64,000 nt of DNA from Kordiimonadales bacterium IMCC3096 (GCA_016865035.1 CP018227.1:1272001-1336000); one strand, 5' to 3'; counted from the stretch's first letter, positions 1 through 9,160 are shown. Notes: a model not told the origin generated them from the letters alone. Numbers and translations are program-made.

Positions 1-113
1 TTCATCTCCAGGTGACCGATGACAAGCTCATCTGCCCAGGCGACCGTGACCGGCAGCGCGAGCCCCAGCACAGCCAGAAGACCGGCGGCGAGAAGTCGGG
101 TCAGATCAGTCAT
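1..113 (-). CDS. Periplasmic ABC-type substrate-binding protein of a PQQ alcohol dehydrogenase system (5' part only)
   Basis: Only the first 37 codons lie in the window. They start with ATG at 113 and encode a typical signal peptide: basic start, then a Leu/Ala/Val core ending in AWA, followed by DELVIGHLEM. That mature start resembles the binding proteins found in PQQ-dependent alcohol dehydrogenase clusters, which usually begin with a V/AIGYLEL-like strand. The start codon overlaps the stop of the upstream beta-propeller gene by 8 nt, so the two are translationally coupled. The family call leans on this neighbour as much as on the short sequence. The rest lies left of the window. Confidence 0.6.
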   Translation of the reverse strand, partial: MTDLTRLLAAGLLAVLGLALPVTVAWADELVIGHLEM

Positions 114-1215
114 CGATCAGGACGGTATGCGGGACACGCCCGACCGGCACCGACCGGACGGCACGACGGCGTTCCATGTCGATGACCGTCATGTCGTCAC
201 TCAGACCGTTGGCGACGTAGAGCAGGCTGCCGTCCCGGTTCAGGGTGGCGTTCCAGGCCCGGTTGCCCACCAGAACCAGGTCCGCGACCTGCCGCGCGGC
301 AACATCGACGAATGCCACGTGATTGGCCCGTCCCATGGCGATCACGGCGGTCCGGCCGTCAGCCGTCATGGTGATCCCGACCGGTGTCACGTCCTCCACC
401 CGCAAGCCCCTCGGCGGTTCAAGCCGAAGCGTGGCCGAGACCGTGTTGCTGGCGACATCGATGATCGAGACGGAGGCGGCGAGTTCGTTGGACACCCAGA
501 GTTCACGCCCGTCCGGTGTCAGCGCAAAGCGGCGCGGCCGCTGCCCGACCAGAATGTTGGCCCGGATGCTGCCGCTGGCCAGATCGACCACATGCACCAG
601 GTTGGCCACTTCCGACGAGACATAGACCGTCCGGCCATCCGGATTGGCCAGAATGCCCTCCGGCTCCGCGCCGACCTCGATCGTGGTCAGGCCGGCAACA
701 CCAGCCTCTTCGCCGCCCTCTTCCTCGTTCTCGTTCCCTTCTTCCTCATCTTCCTCTTCGGACAGCGGCTCATCGCTCGGTTCCGCAACGTCCAGGTCCG
801 GCTTCGACTCGCGCTCCCGGAAATAGGTGGCGAGATCGAGGATGCCGAGCTTGGCGTCATCCTCCAGGGAGATGAAGAGCGTGCCGCCATCAGCCGAGAA
901 ATCGAACAGCTCCGGGTCATCGATACCCGTTATCCGGTCGGTCAGCTGAAGTGTCGCGATGTCGATGATGTCGATGGCATCCCCATCGCCACAGGCAACG
1001 AAGATCCGCGTCCGCGCTGGGTCGAACTGAAGATGCCGGGGGCGGGCAGCGGTGCCGATACGCTTGACGACTTCCAGCGTCTTGCCATCCAGCACATGGA
1101 CGGCATTGTCCTTCTCGCTCGACACGAAGACCAGACCGGTCTCCTTCGCCGCCGCGGGAACGACCATGGCCAGCGCCAGAACTCCCCCCAGCATCAAGTT
1201 GCGCAACCAGTTCAT
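106..1215 (-). CDS. YVTN-type beta-propeller protein associated with PQQ-dependent alcohol catabolism
   Basis: The 369-residue product starts at the ATG at 1215, preceded by GGGAGG. A GTG 36 nt upstream is less likely. Residues 1-24 form a signal peptide (MNWLRN..., hydrophobic core, PAAA). The remainder is a set of about seven propeller blades of the form VYVSSE...VHVVDLASG or LWVSNE...SIIDVAS, known as PQQ/YVTN repeats. The protein is expected in the periplasm. It belongs to a group that accompanies PQQ alcohol dehydrogenases and their ABC system, and the next gene downstream fits. Oddity: residues about 139-172 form a very acidic low-complexity insert, rich in Glu with Asn and Gly, between blades. 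Its exact molecular role is not known. Confidence 0.85.
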   Translation of the reverse strand: MNWLRNLMLGGVLALAMVVPAAAKETGLVFVSSEKDNAVHVLDGKTLEVVKRIGTAARPRHLQFDPARTRIFVACGDGDAIDIIDIATLQLTDRITGIDDPELFDFSADGGTLFISLEDDAKLGILDLATYFRERESKPDLDVAEPSDEPLSEEEDEEEGNENEEEGGEEAGVAGLTTIEVGAEPEGILANPDGRTVYVSSEVANLVHVVDLASGSIRANILVGQRPRRFALTPDGRELWVSNELAASVSIIDVASNTVSATLRLEPPRGLRVEDVTPVGITMTADGRTAVIAMGRANHVAFVDVAARQVADLVLVGNRAWNATLNRDGSLLYVANGLSDDMTVIDMERRRAVRSVPVGRVPHTVLIDD

Positions 1216-1562
1216 TTTCCTGCCCTCCCAAGCATCGCGCTTGTTCTTCACACGGACAGGACTTCACCCGACCGCACCGCGCGTGATTGATCAATTGAAC
1301 CACAGCACTCGCAAGAGTGTCATCACCAAGGAGCGGAGAAGGGCGCCGGGTACGCCGGCACTTGACCGCCCCCAACCGCTGGCACCGGTTCAGCAGACCG
1401 CCACTGGACAGGAGAGCGGCGCAGGCCATTACGGTTGCAGAAGGTCCTGCATTCTGTTGCTCTAGCAATTAATTACTGTTTCAGGCCAGGCTCTGGAGTA
1501 TCCTGCTGGCCAACCAGCACGATCCGCAATGGGGCTGGAGTTGCAGACCATGGGAGGAAGCG
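1216..1562. other. Divergent intergenic region between the PQQ-propeller operon and the P450 gene
   Basis: This 347-nt stretch holds no convincing coding frame. It should contain the promoters of both flanking genes, but I see no clear -35/-10 pair. An AT-rich patch around 1465-1480 (AATTAATTACTG) is the most promoter-like part on the P450 side. There is a short hairpin CACTC-GCAA-GAGTG at about 1303-1316. The P450 ribosome-binding site GGGAGGAAG sits at the right end. Confidence 0.4.
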
Positions 1563-2813
1563 ATGGTGGCAGACACTTCGATTCAGTCAATTGATGCCGA
1601 CGAGGGTGAGTTCCCGGATGTCAGCGATCCGGCCCTCTATCAGTCGGACTCATGGGAGGCCGCTTTTACGCGCCTGCGGCATGAGGACCCCGTGCATCAT
1701 TTCAGCGACAGCATGCACGGCCCCTACTGGGCCGTCACCCGGTACGCCGATATCATGGAAGTGGAACTGAACGACGCGGTCTTCTCCTCATCATCCGAAT
1801 GGGGCGGTATCCAGATCCAGGATTCGGGTGACATCAGCAGCCGGCGCAACTTCATCCGCATGGACCGTCCCGAGCACACGGCCCAGCGCAAGACCGTGGC
1901 CCCCATTGTCGCACCGACCAATCTGGCCAGGATGACCGACAGCATCCGGCAGCGCACGGGTGCGATTCTCGATGACCTGCCCACCGGCACGGATTTCGAC
2001 TGGGTCGATCGTGTCTCGGTGCCTCTGACGACAATGATGCTGGCGATCCTGTTCGACTTCCCCTTCGAAGAGCGGGAAAAGCTGACCTTCTGGTCCGATG
2101 TGGGACTTGCCGATATCAATGCGCCGGATTCACCGGTCAGGACCGAAGCAGAACGTGCGGTCATCCTGCAGGAAATGGCGACCCGTTTCCGGGTGCTGTT
2201 CGACGAACGGGCCGCCATGGAACCCAAGTTCGATCTGATCTCCATGCTCGCCCATTCCGATGCGACCCGGAACTTGTCCGATGCCGAATTCATGGGAACC
2301 GTCATGCTGCTGATCATCGGCGGCAACGACACGACCCGGAACTCGATGACCGGCAGCGTCCTGGCGCTGCATCAGTTTCCCGAACAGGATCGTCTGCTGC
2401 GCCAGGACCCGGGCCTGGTCGACAAGCTGGTGTCGGAGACGATTCGCTGGCAGACCCCGCTGATCCACATGCGGCGTACCGCGAACCGTGACACGGAGCT
2501 GGCCGGCAAGCAGATCGCGCGGGGCGACAAGGTCGTCATGTGGTACGTGTCCGGCAACTTCGACGAGACCGTGTTCCCGAACCCCTCCGCATTCAGCCTG
2601 CAGCGACCGAACGCGCGGCGGCACCTGTCGTTCGGCGCCGGCATCCACCGCTGTGTCGGTGACCGGCTGGCGGAACTGCAGCTCCGGATTCTCTGGGAAG
2701 AGATCCTGCGCCGGGAGATGGCGCTTGATGTGACAGGCGCGCCGGAGCGGATCTATTCCAACAATGTCCGGGGCATCAGGCGAATGCCGGTCAGGGTCGT
2801 CAGCCGCGCCTGA
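1563..2813 (+). CDS. Cytochrome P450, CYP153-like
   Basis: The 416-residue soluble bacterial P450 starts at ATG 1563 behind GGGAGGAAG. The I-helix oxygen-activation motif is GGNDTTRN (residues 253-260), the K-helix ExxR is ETIR (293-296), and the heme loop is FGAGIHRCVG with Cys364 as the axial thiolate ligand. The run RCVGDRLAELQLRILWEEIL and the GGNDTTRNS form are close to the CYP153 group, which hydroxylates the terminal carbon of alkanes and fatty acids. No ferredoxin or ferredoxin reductase gene lies next to it, so its electron donors must be encoded elsewhere. It is divergent from PQQ-alcohol-dehydrogenase accessory genes, which would suit oxidation of an alcohol product. The P450 call is certain. 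The subfamily is likely and the substrate unknown. Confidence 0.93.
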   Translation: MVADTSIQSIDADEGEFPDVSDPALYQSDSWEAAFTRLRHEDPVHHFSDSMHGPYWAVTRYADIMEVELNDAVFSSSSEWGGIQIQDSGDISSRRNFIRMDRPEHTAQRKTVAPIVAPTNLARMTDSIRQRTGAILDDLPTGTDFDWVDRVSVPLTTMMLAILFDFPFEEREKLTFWSDVGLADINAPDSPVRTEAERAVILQEMATRFRVLFDERAAMEPKFDLISMLAHSDATRNLSDAEFMGTVMLLIIGGNDTTRNSMTGSVLALHQFPEQDRLLRQDPGLVDKLVSETIRWQTPLIHMRRTANRDTELAGKQIARGDKVVMWYVSGNFDETVFPNPSAFSLQRPNARRHLSFGAGIHRCVGDRLAELQLRILWEEILRREMALDVTGAPERIYSNNVRGIRRMPVRVVSRA

Positions 2814-2825
2814 GGCGCCTCAGGC
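2808..2825. terminator. Perfect 18-bp palindrome holding both convergent stop codons
   Basis: GCCTGAGGCGCCTCAGGC is a perfect inverted repeat. The TGA of the P450 gene (2811-2813) and the TGA of the helicase gene on the other strand (2820-2822) are both inside it. It could act as a compact bidirectional terminator, but there is no T-run on either side and the symmetry leaves no natural loop. Confidence 0.35.
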
Positions 2826-5129
2826 CGGATCGACGAAGGCGGCGACGACCTTCTTCTGGCCCGCCTTCTCGAAGTCGATCAGCAGGTGGTTGCCATCGAC
2901 GCGGGCGACCAGGCCATAGCCGAACTTCTGGTGGAACACGCGCTCGTCCTTCTGGAACTTGCGCTCGCTTTCCAGCGTCCGCACCTCACGCGCCTCGCCG
3001 TCGATCACCTTGCCACGAGCATAGCCCCCGGCACGGTAGCCGCGCTCCTTCAGCCGTTTTGTCGCCTGCAGCCAGGGCGCGTCGTAGGCGAAGCTGCCCG
3101 GTGCCTGCTGGTGCCCCCGGGCACCGCCGGGCTGGGCGGACGCGCCATAGAGGCCGGTCTCCGCCCGCACCTCAACGGCATCCGCCGGCAGTTCCTCGAC
3201 AAATCGGCTGGGAATGCCGGAGCGCCATTCGTTGAACACCCGCCGGTTCGCGGCATGGCTGATGAAACAGCGCTGCCGGGCGCGGGTGATGCCGACATAG
3301 GCCAGGCGGCGTTCCTCCTCCAGCCCGGCATTGCCGGTTTCCTCCAGCGCGCGGCGGTGGGGAAAGACTTCCTCCTCCCACCCCGGCAGGAAGACCGTGT
3401 CGAACTCCAGCCCCTTGGCAGCATGCAGGGTCATGATCGACACCTTCTCGGTATCGTCCGAACTGTCGTTGGCCTGCACCAGCGCGATGTGCTCCAGATA
3501 GGCGCCAAGGGTCTCGTGGTCCTCCATCGCCAGAACCATTTCCTTCAGGTTCTCCAGCTTCGTCGGCGCGTTGGGGCTCCTGTCGCGCTGCCACATTTCC
3601 GTGTAGCCGCTCTCGTCCAGCACCATTCCCGCCAGTTCAGCCGGGTCCAGATCATCCTTCACCTGCCGCCAGCGGGCGAAATCATCCAGCAGCCGTTTCA
3701 GGGTATTGCGCGCCTTCGGCTTCAGTTCCTCCGTTTCCACCAGCGCCTCAGCGGCACGGTAGAGGGACTGGCGCGCGCCACGGGCGGCGCGATGCAGCAT
3801 CTGCACGGTGGCGTCACCCAGGCCGCGCTTCGGCGTGTTCACGATCCGCTCGAACGCGATGTCATTGTCCGGCTGGGCGACGATCTGCAGGTAACAGGTA
3901 GCGTCCTTGATCTCCTGGCGCTGGTAGAATCGCACACCGCCGAGCACCTGATAGGGCACCCCGATCTCGATGAAGCGATCCTCGAAACTGCGCATCTGGA
4001 ATGTCGCGCGTACCAGGATCGCCATCTCCGACAGGCGTTCCCCCTTGCGGTGCAGGCTCTCGATCTCGTCGCCAATGGTTCGGGCTTCCTCTTCCCCGTC
4101 CCAGACGCCGATGACCGTGACCTTCTCGCCGCCGGGAATGTCGGTCCAGAGCGTCTTGCCCAGCCGCCCCTCGTTGTTGGCGATCACCGCACTCGCCGCC
4201 TTCAGCACGGCGGCGGTGGAGCGGTAGTTCTGCTCCAGCCGGATCACCTTCGCGCCGGGGAAGTCACTCTCGAACTTCAGGATGTTGCCGACTTCCGCAC
4301 CGCGCCAGCCATAGATCGACTGGTCGTCGTCCCCGACGCAGCAGATGTTCTTCGCCCCCTGCGCCAGCAGGCGCAGCCAGAGATACTGCGCCACATTCGT
4401 GTCCTGATATTCGTCCACCAGGATGTAGCGGAACCGGCGCTGGAACTCGGCCAGTACATCCGGCGCGGTCTGGAACAGGCGGATGCAGAGCAGCAGCAGG
4501 TCGCCGAAATCCACCGCGTTCAGGGTCTGCAGGCGTTCCTGATACATCCGGTACAGGTCGCGTCCGCGCCCGTCGGCGAAACCGCTGTCGCCTTCCGGCA
4601 CCTTGTCGGGCATCAGGCCCTTGTTCTTCCAGCCGTCAATGACGCCGGCAAGCTGGCGCGGCGGCCAGCGCTTCGGGTCGATCCCCTCCGCCTCCAGCAG
4701 CTGTTTCAGCAACCGCTGCTGGTCGTCGTCGTCCAGAATCGTGAAGTCGCTGCGCAGGCCCAGCAGTTCGGCGTGACGGCGCAGGATGCGCGCACCGATG
4801 GCGTGGAACGTGCCCAGCCACATCCCCTCCACCCGGCTGCCGATCAACTGCCCGACCCGGTCCGACATCTCCCTGGCGGCCTTGTTGGTGAAGGTCACGG
4901 CCAGGATCTCCCAGGGCCGCGCCGTACCGGTGTTCAGCAGGTGCACCAGCCGCGTGGTCAGCACACGGGTCTTGCCGGTTCCGGCACCGGCCAGCACCAG
5001 AACGGCACCCTCCAGCGTCTCCACCGCCTGCCGCTGCGGCGGATTCAGGCTGTCGAGATAGGGAAAGCTGCGCGGCTGCGGGGCCGGAGCAGGTTCCTCC
5101 GCCCCGGCGAGATCAAACGGGTCATCCAT
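2820..5129 (-). CDS. uvrD: UvrD/PcrA-type ATP-dependent 3'-5' DNA helicase
   Basis: A superfamily I helicase of about 769 residues. Motif I is AGAGTGKT (about 47-54), motif II VDEYQDTN, motif III GDDDQSIYGWRGA, motif V TLHAAKGLEFD and motif VI RRLAYVGITRAR. The C-terminus (VFHQKFGYGLVARVDG...IDFEKAG) matches the Tudor-like tail of PcrA/UvrD that binds RNA polymerase. Expected roles are nucleotide excision and mismatch repair and removal of stalled polymerases. I start at ATG 5129 (MDDPFDLAG) because the preceding 14 codons from 5171 look unlike the family. Neither start has a strong ribosome-binding site. The gene converges on the P450 gene with six bases between the stops. Confidence 0.93.
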   Translation of the reverse strand: MDDPFDLAGAEEPAPAPQPRSFPYLDSLNPPQRQAVETLEGAVLVLAGAGTGKTRVLTTRLVHLLNTGTARPWEILAVTFTNKAAREMSDRVGQLIGSRVEGMWLGTFHAIGARILRRHAELLGLRSDFTILDDDDQQRLLKQLLEAEGIDPKRWPPRQLAGVIDGWKNKGLMPDKVPEGDSGFADGRGRDLYRMYQERLQTLNAVDFGDLLLLCIRLFQTAPDVLAEFQRRFRYILVDEYQDTNVAQYLWLRLLAQGAKNICCVGDDDQSIYGWRGAEVGNILKFESDFPGAKVIRLEQNYRSTAAVLKAASAVIANNEGRLGKTLWTDIPGGEKVTVIGVWDGEEEARTIGDEIESLHRKGERLSEMAILVRATFQMRSFEDRFIEIGVPYQVLGGVRFYQRQEIKDATCYLQIVAQPDNDIAFERIVNTPKRGLGDATVQMLHRAARGARQSLYRAAEALVETEELKPKARNTLKRLLDDFARWRQVKDDLDPAELAGMVLDESGYTEMWQRDRSPNAPTKLENLKEMVLAMEDHETLGAYLEHIALVQANDSSDDTEKVSIMTLHAAKGLEFDTVFLPGWEEEVFPHRRALEETGNAGLEEERRLAYVGITRARQRCFISHAANRRVFNEWRSGIPSRFVEELPADAVEVRAETGLYGASAQPGGARGHQQAPGSFAYDAPWLQATKRLKERGYRAGGYARGKVIDGEAREVRTLESERKFQKDERVFHQKFGYGLVARVDGNHLLIDFEKAGQKKVVAAFVDPA

Positions 5130-5224
5130 GGGGAGAACATATAGAGCATGTCCGCGCCCAGCGGAATCCATTGCGGTGTCAATTTCAGCCCGAATTGGCT
5201 GACAGACTGACGCTGCACCGGCCC

Positions 5225-6565
5225 TCAGTCCGGGTCGCGCTGTTCCTTCACCCCGATCAGAAGAAACAATCCGACACCGATGAAGATCAGGATCATGGAG
5301 ACCCCGACCCGATCACCGCCGATCCCCGTGGCACGGGCGATGACGAAGGGGGCCAGGAACGCCGTTGCCTTGCCGGACAGCGCGAACAGGCCGTAGTACT
5401 GGCCAAGCTGCCCCTCCGGCGCCAGTCGCGCCACCATGGAACGGCTGGCCGCCTGTGCCGGTCCCGCGACCAGTCCCAGCAGCACCGTGATGGCCAGCAT
5501 CACCTTCTCCGCTTCCGACGCGAAGAGGCCGTCATCGGGAACCGGGAAGCCCATGGGGATGAAGAACAGCACGTGGCCGTCACCGATGGAAATGATCGCC
5601 GCCGCCGTCACGAACAGGCCACCAACGGAGATGTAGAGCGTGCGCTTCGACCCGATCCTGTCGTCCAGCCAGCCACCGAGGAAGGATCCCGGCACGCCGA
5701 ACACCAGGGTCAGGATACCGAACAGCCCAAGCTCCAGCAGGCCCCAGCCGAACTGGCTGGCGACATAGACCCCGCCGAAGATGAAGATCGCGTTCAGACC
5801 GTCGTAATAGATCATCCGCGCGATCAGGAACCGGAACATGTTGGGGCGCTTGCGGCGCATGGTCAGCACCGTCTCGCGCAGTTCGCGCAGCCCGTTGCGG
5901 ATCGCCGCCATCCGGTCGGCCACCAGCTTCGGCTGGTCCGGGGTCCAGAGGATGAAGGGCAGCATGAAGACCAGGTACCAGAGACCGGAGAAGGGCCCGG
6001 CGAGCCTTTCGGCCACATGCCCCTCCGTATCGAAGCCCGGTCCCGGAATACCGGGAAGCTGGCCCGTCAGCCACAGCATGATCGGCAGGGCAAACAGGGC
6101 GCCGACATAGCCCATGGCCCAGCCGTAACCGGACAGCTTTCCGACCCTGTCGCCGATGGCCAGATTGGGCAGCATGGCATTGTTGAAGACCACCGAGAAC
6201 TCGGCGCCGATGATGCCGATCACCACCAGCGCAACGATCAGCGCGATCCGCCCGTCACTGGCGTCCGGCACCGCGAACCAGAGACCGAAACAGGCCGCGA
6301 TGCACATCAGGCTGAAGCCGATGACCCAGGGCTTGCGCGGCCCCGTGGCGTCAGCGAGGGAGCCGAGGATCGGGGCGGAAAAGGCCATGATCAGGCCGGC
6401 GATGGTCTGGGTGTCGCCCCAGAGTTCCTGCCCGCTGGAACCATCGCTGACGACTGTGTTCACGAAATAGGGGCCGAAGATGAAGGTGATGATGATGGTG
6501 AAGAAGGGCTGCGCCGCCCAGTCATACATCGCCCAGCCGAAACGACCCCGTGCGCCTGCCTGCAT
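5225..6565 (-). CDS. UMF1-family MFS transporter (Atg22-like)
   Basis: A 446-residue integral membrane protein with about 12 predicted helices. The N-terminal signature WAMYDWAAQPFFTII matches the UMF1/Atg22-like branch of the major facilitator superfamily, whose N-terminus normally reads YDWANSAF. The inter-domain stretch (about residues 205-240) is cytoplasmic and basic (TMRRKRPNMFRF). Substrates of bacterial members are mostly unknown; eukaryotic Atg22 exports amino acids from the vacuole. ATG 6565 is preceded by GGGAGGGG. It is divergent from the aminotransferase gene at 6779, across a 213-nt promoter gap. Confidence 0.85.
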   Translation of the reverse strand: MQAGARGRFGWAMYDWAAQPFFTIIITFIFGPYFVNTVVSDGSSGQELWGDTQTIAGLIMAFSAPILGSLADATGPRKPWVIGFSLMCIAACFGLWFAVPDASDGRIALIVALVVIGIIGAEFSVVFNNAMLPNLAIGDRVGKLSGYGWAMGYVGALFALPIMLWLTGQLPGIPGPGFDTEGHVAERLAGPFSGLWYLVFMLPFILWTPDQPKLVADRMAAIRNGLRELRETVLTMRRKRPNMFRFLIARMIYYDGLNAIFIFGGVYVASQFGWGLLELGLFGILTLVFGVPGSFLGGWLDDRIGSKRTLYISVGGLFVTAAAIISIGDGHVLFFIPMGFPVPDDGLFASEAEKVMLAITVLLGLVAGPAQAASRSMVARLAPEGQLGQYYGLFALSGKATAFLAPFVIARATGIGGDRVGVSMILIFIGVGLFLLIGVKEQRDPD

Positions 6566-6778
6566 CTGCTGCCCCTCCCGAGATGATGCAGCGTGGTCGC
6601 AGCACCCGGGCGGCAGACTACAGCAGTTCCCCGGGGGAAGGAATCGCCAGCTTGGTCCTCTGGCTCCGGCACGCCCTTTCTCTTGGCCATGTCCGGCAGC
6701 GCCCCTGTTTCATTTCCCGCAGATCACCGACCGGCCTAGGATTTCAGGAACGGACAGATTGCTGCGGGGAGACAGGCC

Positions 6779-8149
6779 ATGACGTTGACGGACGACGCAT
6801 TGCGGAATTCAGGGGTCGAGCGGCTGATGCTCGGTTTCTCCAACCTGCGTGAAACGCGTGAGCAGCGACCCATGGTGCTGACCGGCGGCGATGGCATCTA
6901 CGTCATCGACGAGGACGGGCGGCGATTCCTGGATGCCAGCGCATCCTTCTATTGCGCCGCGCTGGGTTACAGCAACGAACGGCTGGTGGCGGCGGCACAT
7001 CGCCAGATGCAGGCCATGCCGTTCTATGTCTCGGCGCAGCAGCGCACGGTTCCCGCCGTCATCGAACTGGCGGAGCGACTGGCAGCGATCGCGCCGGTCA
7101 ACGACGCCCATGTCGCCTTCGGCGCGACAGGGTCTGAAGCGAACGAGTTCGCGCTGAAGTTCATGCTCTACCGCAATACCTGGCGCGGCCAGCCGAAGCG
7201 CCGGAAGATGATCAGCCGCCTCGGCAGCTATCACGGCGGCACCCTGACGACCGCCGGGCTGGGTGGTTCGAAGTCGGTGCATGACGCCTTCGCCCTGCCG
7301 ATGCAGGACCACCTGCTGGTCAGCCAGCCGGACTTCTTCAACAATGGCCTGCCGGGCGAAACGGAGGCCGCCTTCTGCGACCGGCTGATCGCGGAACTGG
7401 AGCAGGTCATCGCCGATGCCGGACCTGAAACCATCGGTGCCTTCGTGGCCGAGCCGCTGAGCTTCTCCGCCGGTCTGGTGATCCCCCCGGAGGGGTATTT
7501 CGCGCGCGTCCAGGCGGTGCTGAAACAGCACGACATCCTGTTCATCGATGACGAGGTGATCACGGGCTATGGACGCACCGGGCAGATGTTCGGGGCCGAG
7601 ACCCTGGGGATCGCACCGGATATCCTCAACAGCGCCAAGGCCATGAGCGGGGCCTATTTCCCGATCTCCGCCACCATCATCGACGGCGACATCTACCGGG
7701 ACATGGAGGCACACAGCGACATGCAGGGCCTGTTCGCCCATGCCGGAACCTTTGCCGGCCACCCGGTGGGTGCGGCAGTGGCGGTGGAGATGCTGAACAT
7801 CGTGGAGGAAACGGACCTGCCCGGCAGTGTCCGCGCCAAGGCCCCCCAGTTCGCCGCCCGCGTGAAGGCGCTGGCCGACCATCCACTGGTGGCGGATGTG
7901 CGCACCATCGGCATGGCCGGGGCAATCCAGCTCAGGTCAGAAGGCGATGGTGCCGTTGCCACCGGCGCACTGGCCGGGGCTGCGAAACAGCTTGCCGCCA
8001 TCGCGCAGGATCACGGGCTGATCATCCGCGTCACCGGCCCCACCGCCATGCTGGCGCCGCCGCTGATCATCACCGAAGCCGAGATCGACCGGATGTTCGA
8101 CCTGTTCACCGGCGCGCTCGATGCTGTGGCGGATCAGGTGATCGCCTGA
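6779..8149 (+). CDS. Class III PLP-dependent aminotransferase
   Basis: A 456-residue fold-type I aminotransferase. Visible hallmarks are GATGSEANEFALK (cofactor phosphate binding), SYHGGTLTT, the Asp of FIDDEVITGYGRTG that pairs with the pyridine nitrogen, and the Schiff-base Lys in NSAKAMSGAYFP. These place it with omega-amino acid and diamine transaminases, but the donor cannot be read from sequence. It is only distantly similar to the second class III enzyme at 15815. ATG 6779 follows GGGGAGA. Its 3' end overlaps the convergent Ldh2-family gene by 16 nt. Confidence 0.9.
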   Translation: MTLTDDALRNSGVERLMLGFSNLRETREQRPMVLTGGDGIYVIDEDGRRFLDASASFYCAALGYSNERLVAAAHRQMQAMPFYVSAQQRTVPAVIELAERLAAIAPVNDAHVAFGATGSEANEFALKFMLYRNTWRGQPKRRKMISRLGSYHGGTLTTAGLGGSKSVHDAFALPMQDHLLVSQPDFFNNGLPGETEAAFCDRLIAELEQVIADAGPETIGAFVAEPLSFSAGLVIPPEGYFARVQAVLKQHDILFIDDEVITGYGRTGQMFGAETLGIAPDILNSAKAMSGAYFPISATIIDGDIYRDMEAHSDMQGLFAHAGTFAGHPVGAAVAVEMLNIVEETDLPGSVRAKAPQFAARVKALADHPLVADVRTIGMAGAIQLRSEGDGAVATGALAGAAKQLAAIAQDHGLIIRVTGPTAMLAPPLIITEAEIDRMFDLFTGALDAVADQVIA

Positions 8150-9135
8150 ATCCGCGCGATCAGGGCCTCGTCGACCGCGACACCGCCCGCCGCCAGGTTG
8201 CGCCGCCGGTTCTCCGCGCGACGCTGTCCGGGCAGGCGCGCGCCGGGCTGATCGGTGATCGCGGCGGCCAGGTCGGTCATGCGTGCCGCGAAACCGGCAC
8301 CGGAGAATGAGGCGGGGTCGAGGGCGATGAAGAACTGGCCTGTCGCAGGCGGCCCACCGGCCGTGCCCGCGAAGGGGCTGGCATCCTTGCCCAGGGTCGC
8401 GCCTGCCAGCACGGCGGCGAACAGTTCCACCATCAGCCCGGTGCCGAAGCCCTTGTAGCCGCCCGCCGGGGCCATCGTGCCCTGCAGTGCCGCGTCGGCG
8501 TCCGTGGTCGGATTGCCGTCGCTGTCATAGGCCCAGCCCTCCGGGATCGGCTTGCCCTCGCGCGCGTGCAGGGTGATCTCGCTCTTGGCGACGACACTCG
8601 CCGACTGGTCGAGGACGAAGGCCGCGCCCCCATCCCCATCCGGCGCGGCCAGCGCGAACGGATTGGTGCCGATGACCTTCCGCGCGCCACCCACCGGCGC
8701 GATGGAGGCCGGAGCATTGGTGAAACCCATCCCCACCAGACCGGCCCCGGCCAGTCGTTCCACGTGATAGCCGAGCACGCCGCAATTGTAGGAATTGCGG
8801 ATCGACAGTGCCGCGACGCCGTGTTCCCGGGCACGCGGCAACAGGGCCTCGAAACCCGCATCGATGGCCGGATGCGCGAAGCCATTGCCCGCATCCACGT
8901 TGACGGCAGTGGTGCCTGAAACATCAACTTCCGGCACTGCCGCGCCGTTCACCTTGCCGCACTGAACATGCTCGCAGTAGATCGGCACATAGATCAGGCC
9001 ATGACTGCGAATGCCGTCCATCTCCGCGGCCGCCACGGCACGGGCCAGTGACTGCGCCGACGCCGGTCGGGTGCCTGCGCGTTGCAGCGCCGCCTCGGCC
9101 AGCGCCGTGATCTCCGTCGCGTTCATCATCGCCAT
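8134..9135 (-). CDS. Ldh2-family NAD(P)H-dependent oxidoreductase (malate/lactate/imino-acid type)
   Basis: The 333-residue protein begins at ATG 9135, with AGGAGC eight bases upstream; a longer frame exists but is not family-like. Motifs are IRSHG with the conserved catalytic His near residue 45, NSYNCGVLGYH, GTNPFALAAPDG, the segment FVLDQSASVVAKSEI and GGYKGFGTGLMVE. This is the Rossmann-unlike Ldh2 fold. Members include malate and sulfolactate dehydrogenases, ureidoglycolate dehydrogenase and delta-1-piperideine-2-carboxylate reductases, so the substrate is an alpha-keto, hydroxy or cyclic imino acid. It is the last gene of a four-gene operon with the DUF3726-like, unknown and M19-like proteins upstream. 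Confidence 0.88.
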   Translation of the reverse strand: MAMMNATEITALAEAALQRAGTRPASAQSLARAVAAAEMDGIRSHGLIYVPIYCEHVQCGKVNGAAVPEVDVSGTTAVNVDAGNGFAHPAIDAGFEALLPRAREHGVAALSIRNSYNCGVLGYHVERLAGAGLVGMGFTNAPASIAPVGGARKVIGTNPFALAAPDGDGGAAFVLDQSASVVAKSEITLHAREGKPIPEGWAYDSDGNPTTDADAALQGTMAPAGGYKGFGTGLMVELFAAVLAGATLGKDASPFAGTAGGPPATGQFFIALDPASFSGAGFAARMTDLAAAITDQPGARLPGQRRAENRRRNLAAGGVAVDEALIARIQAIT

Positions 9136-9160
9136 TGCTCGCTCCTGCTTCCTGTCCGTC

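Noticed and set aside
1275-1300. A possible FNR-like half site TGATTGATCAATTGAA before the P450 gene
   Set aside because: It lacks the TTGAT-N4-ATCAA spacing; the right half does not match.
2886-5144. A 752-codon open frame antisense to the helicase gene
   Set aside because: It mirrors the helicase in a GC-rich codon pattern and shows no family motifs. Helicase motifs I-VI on the other strand are complete.
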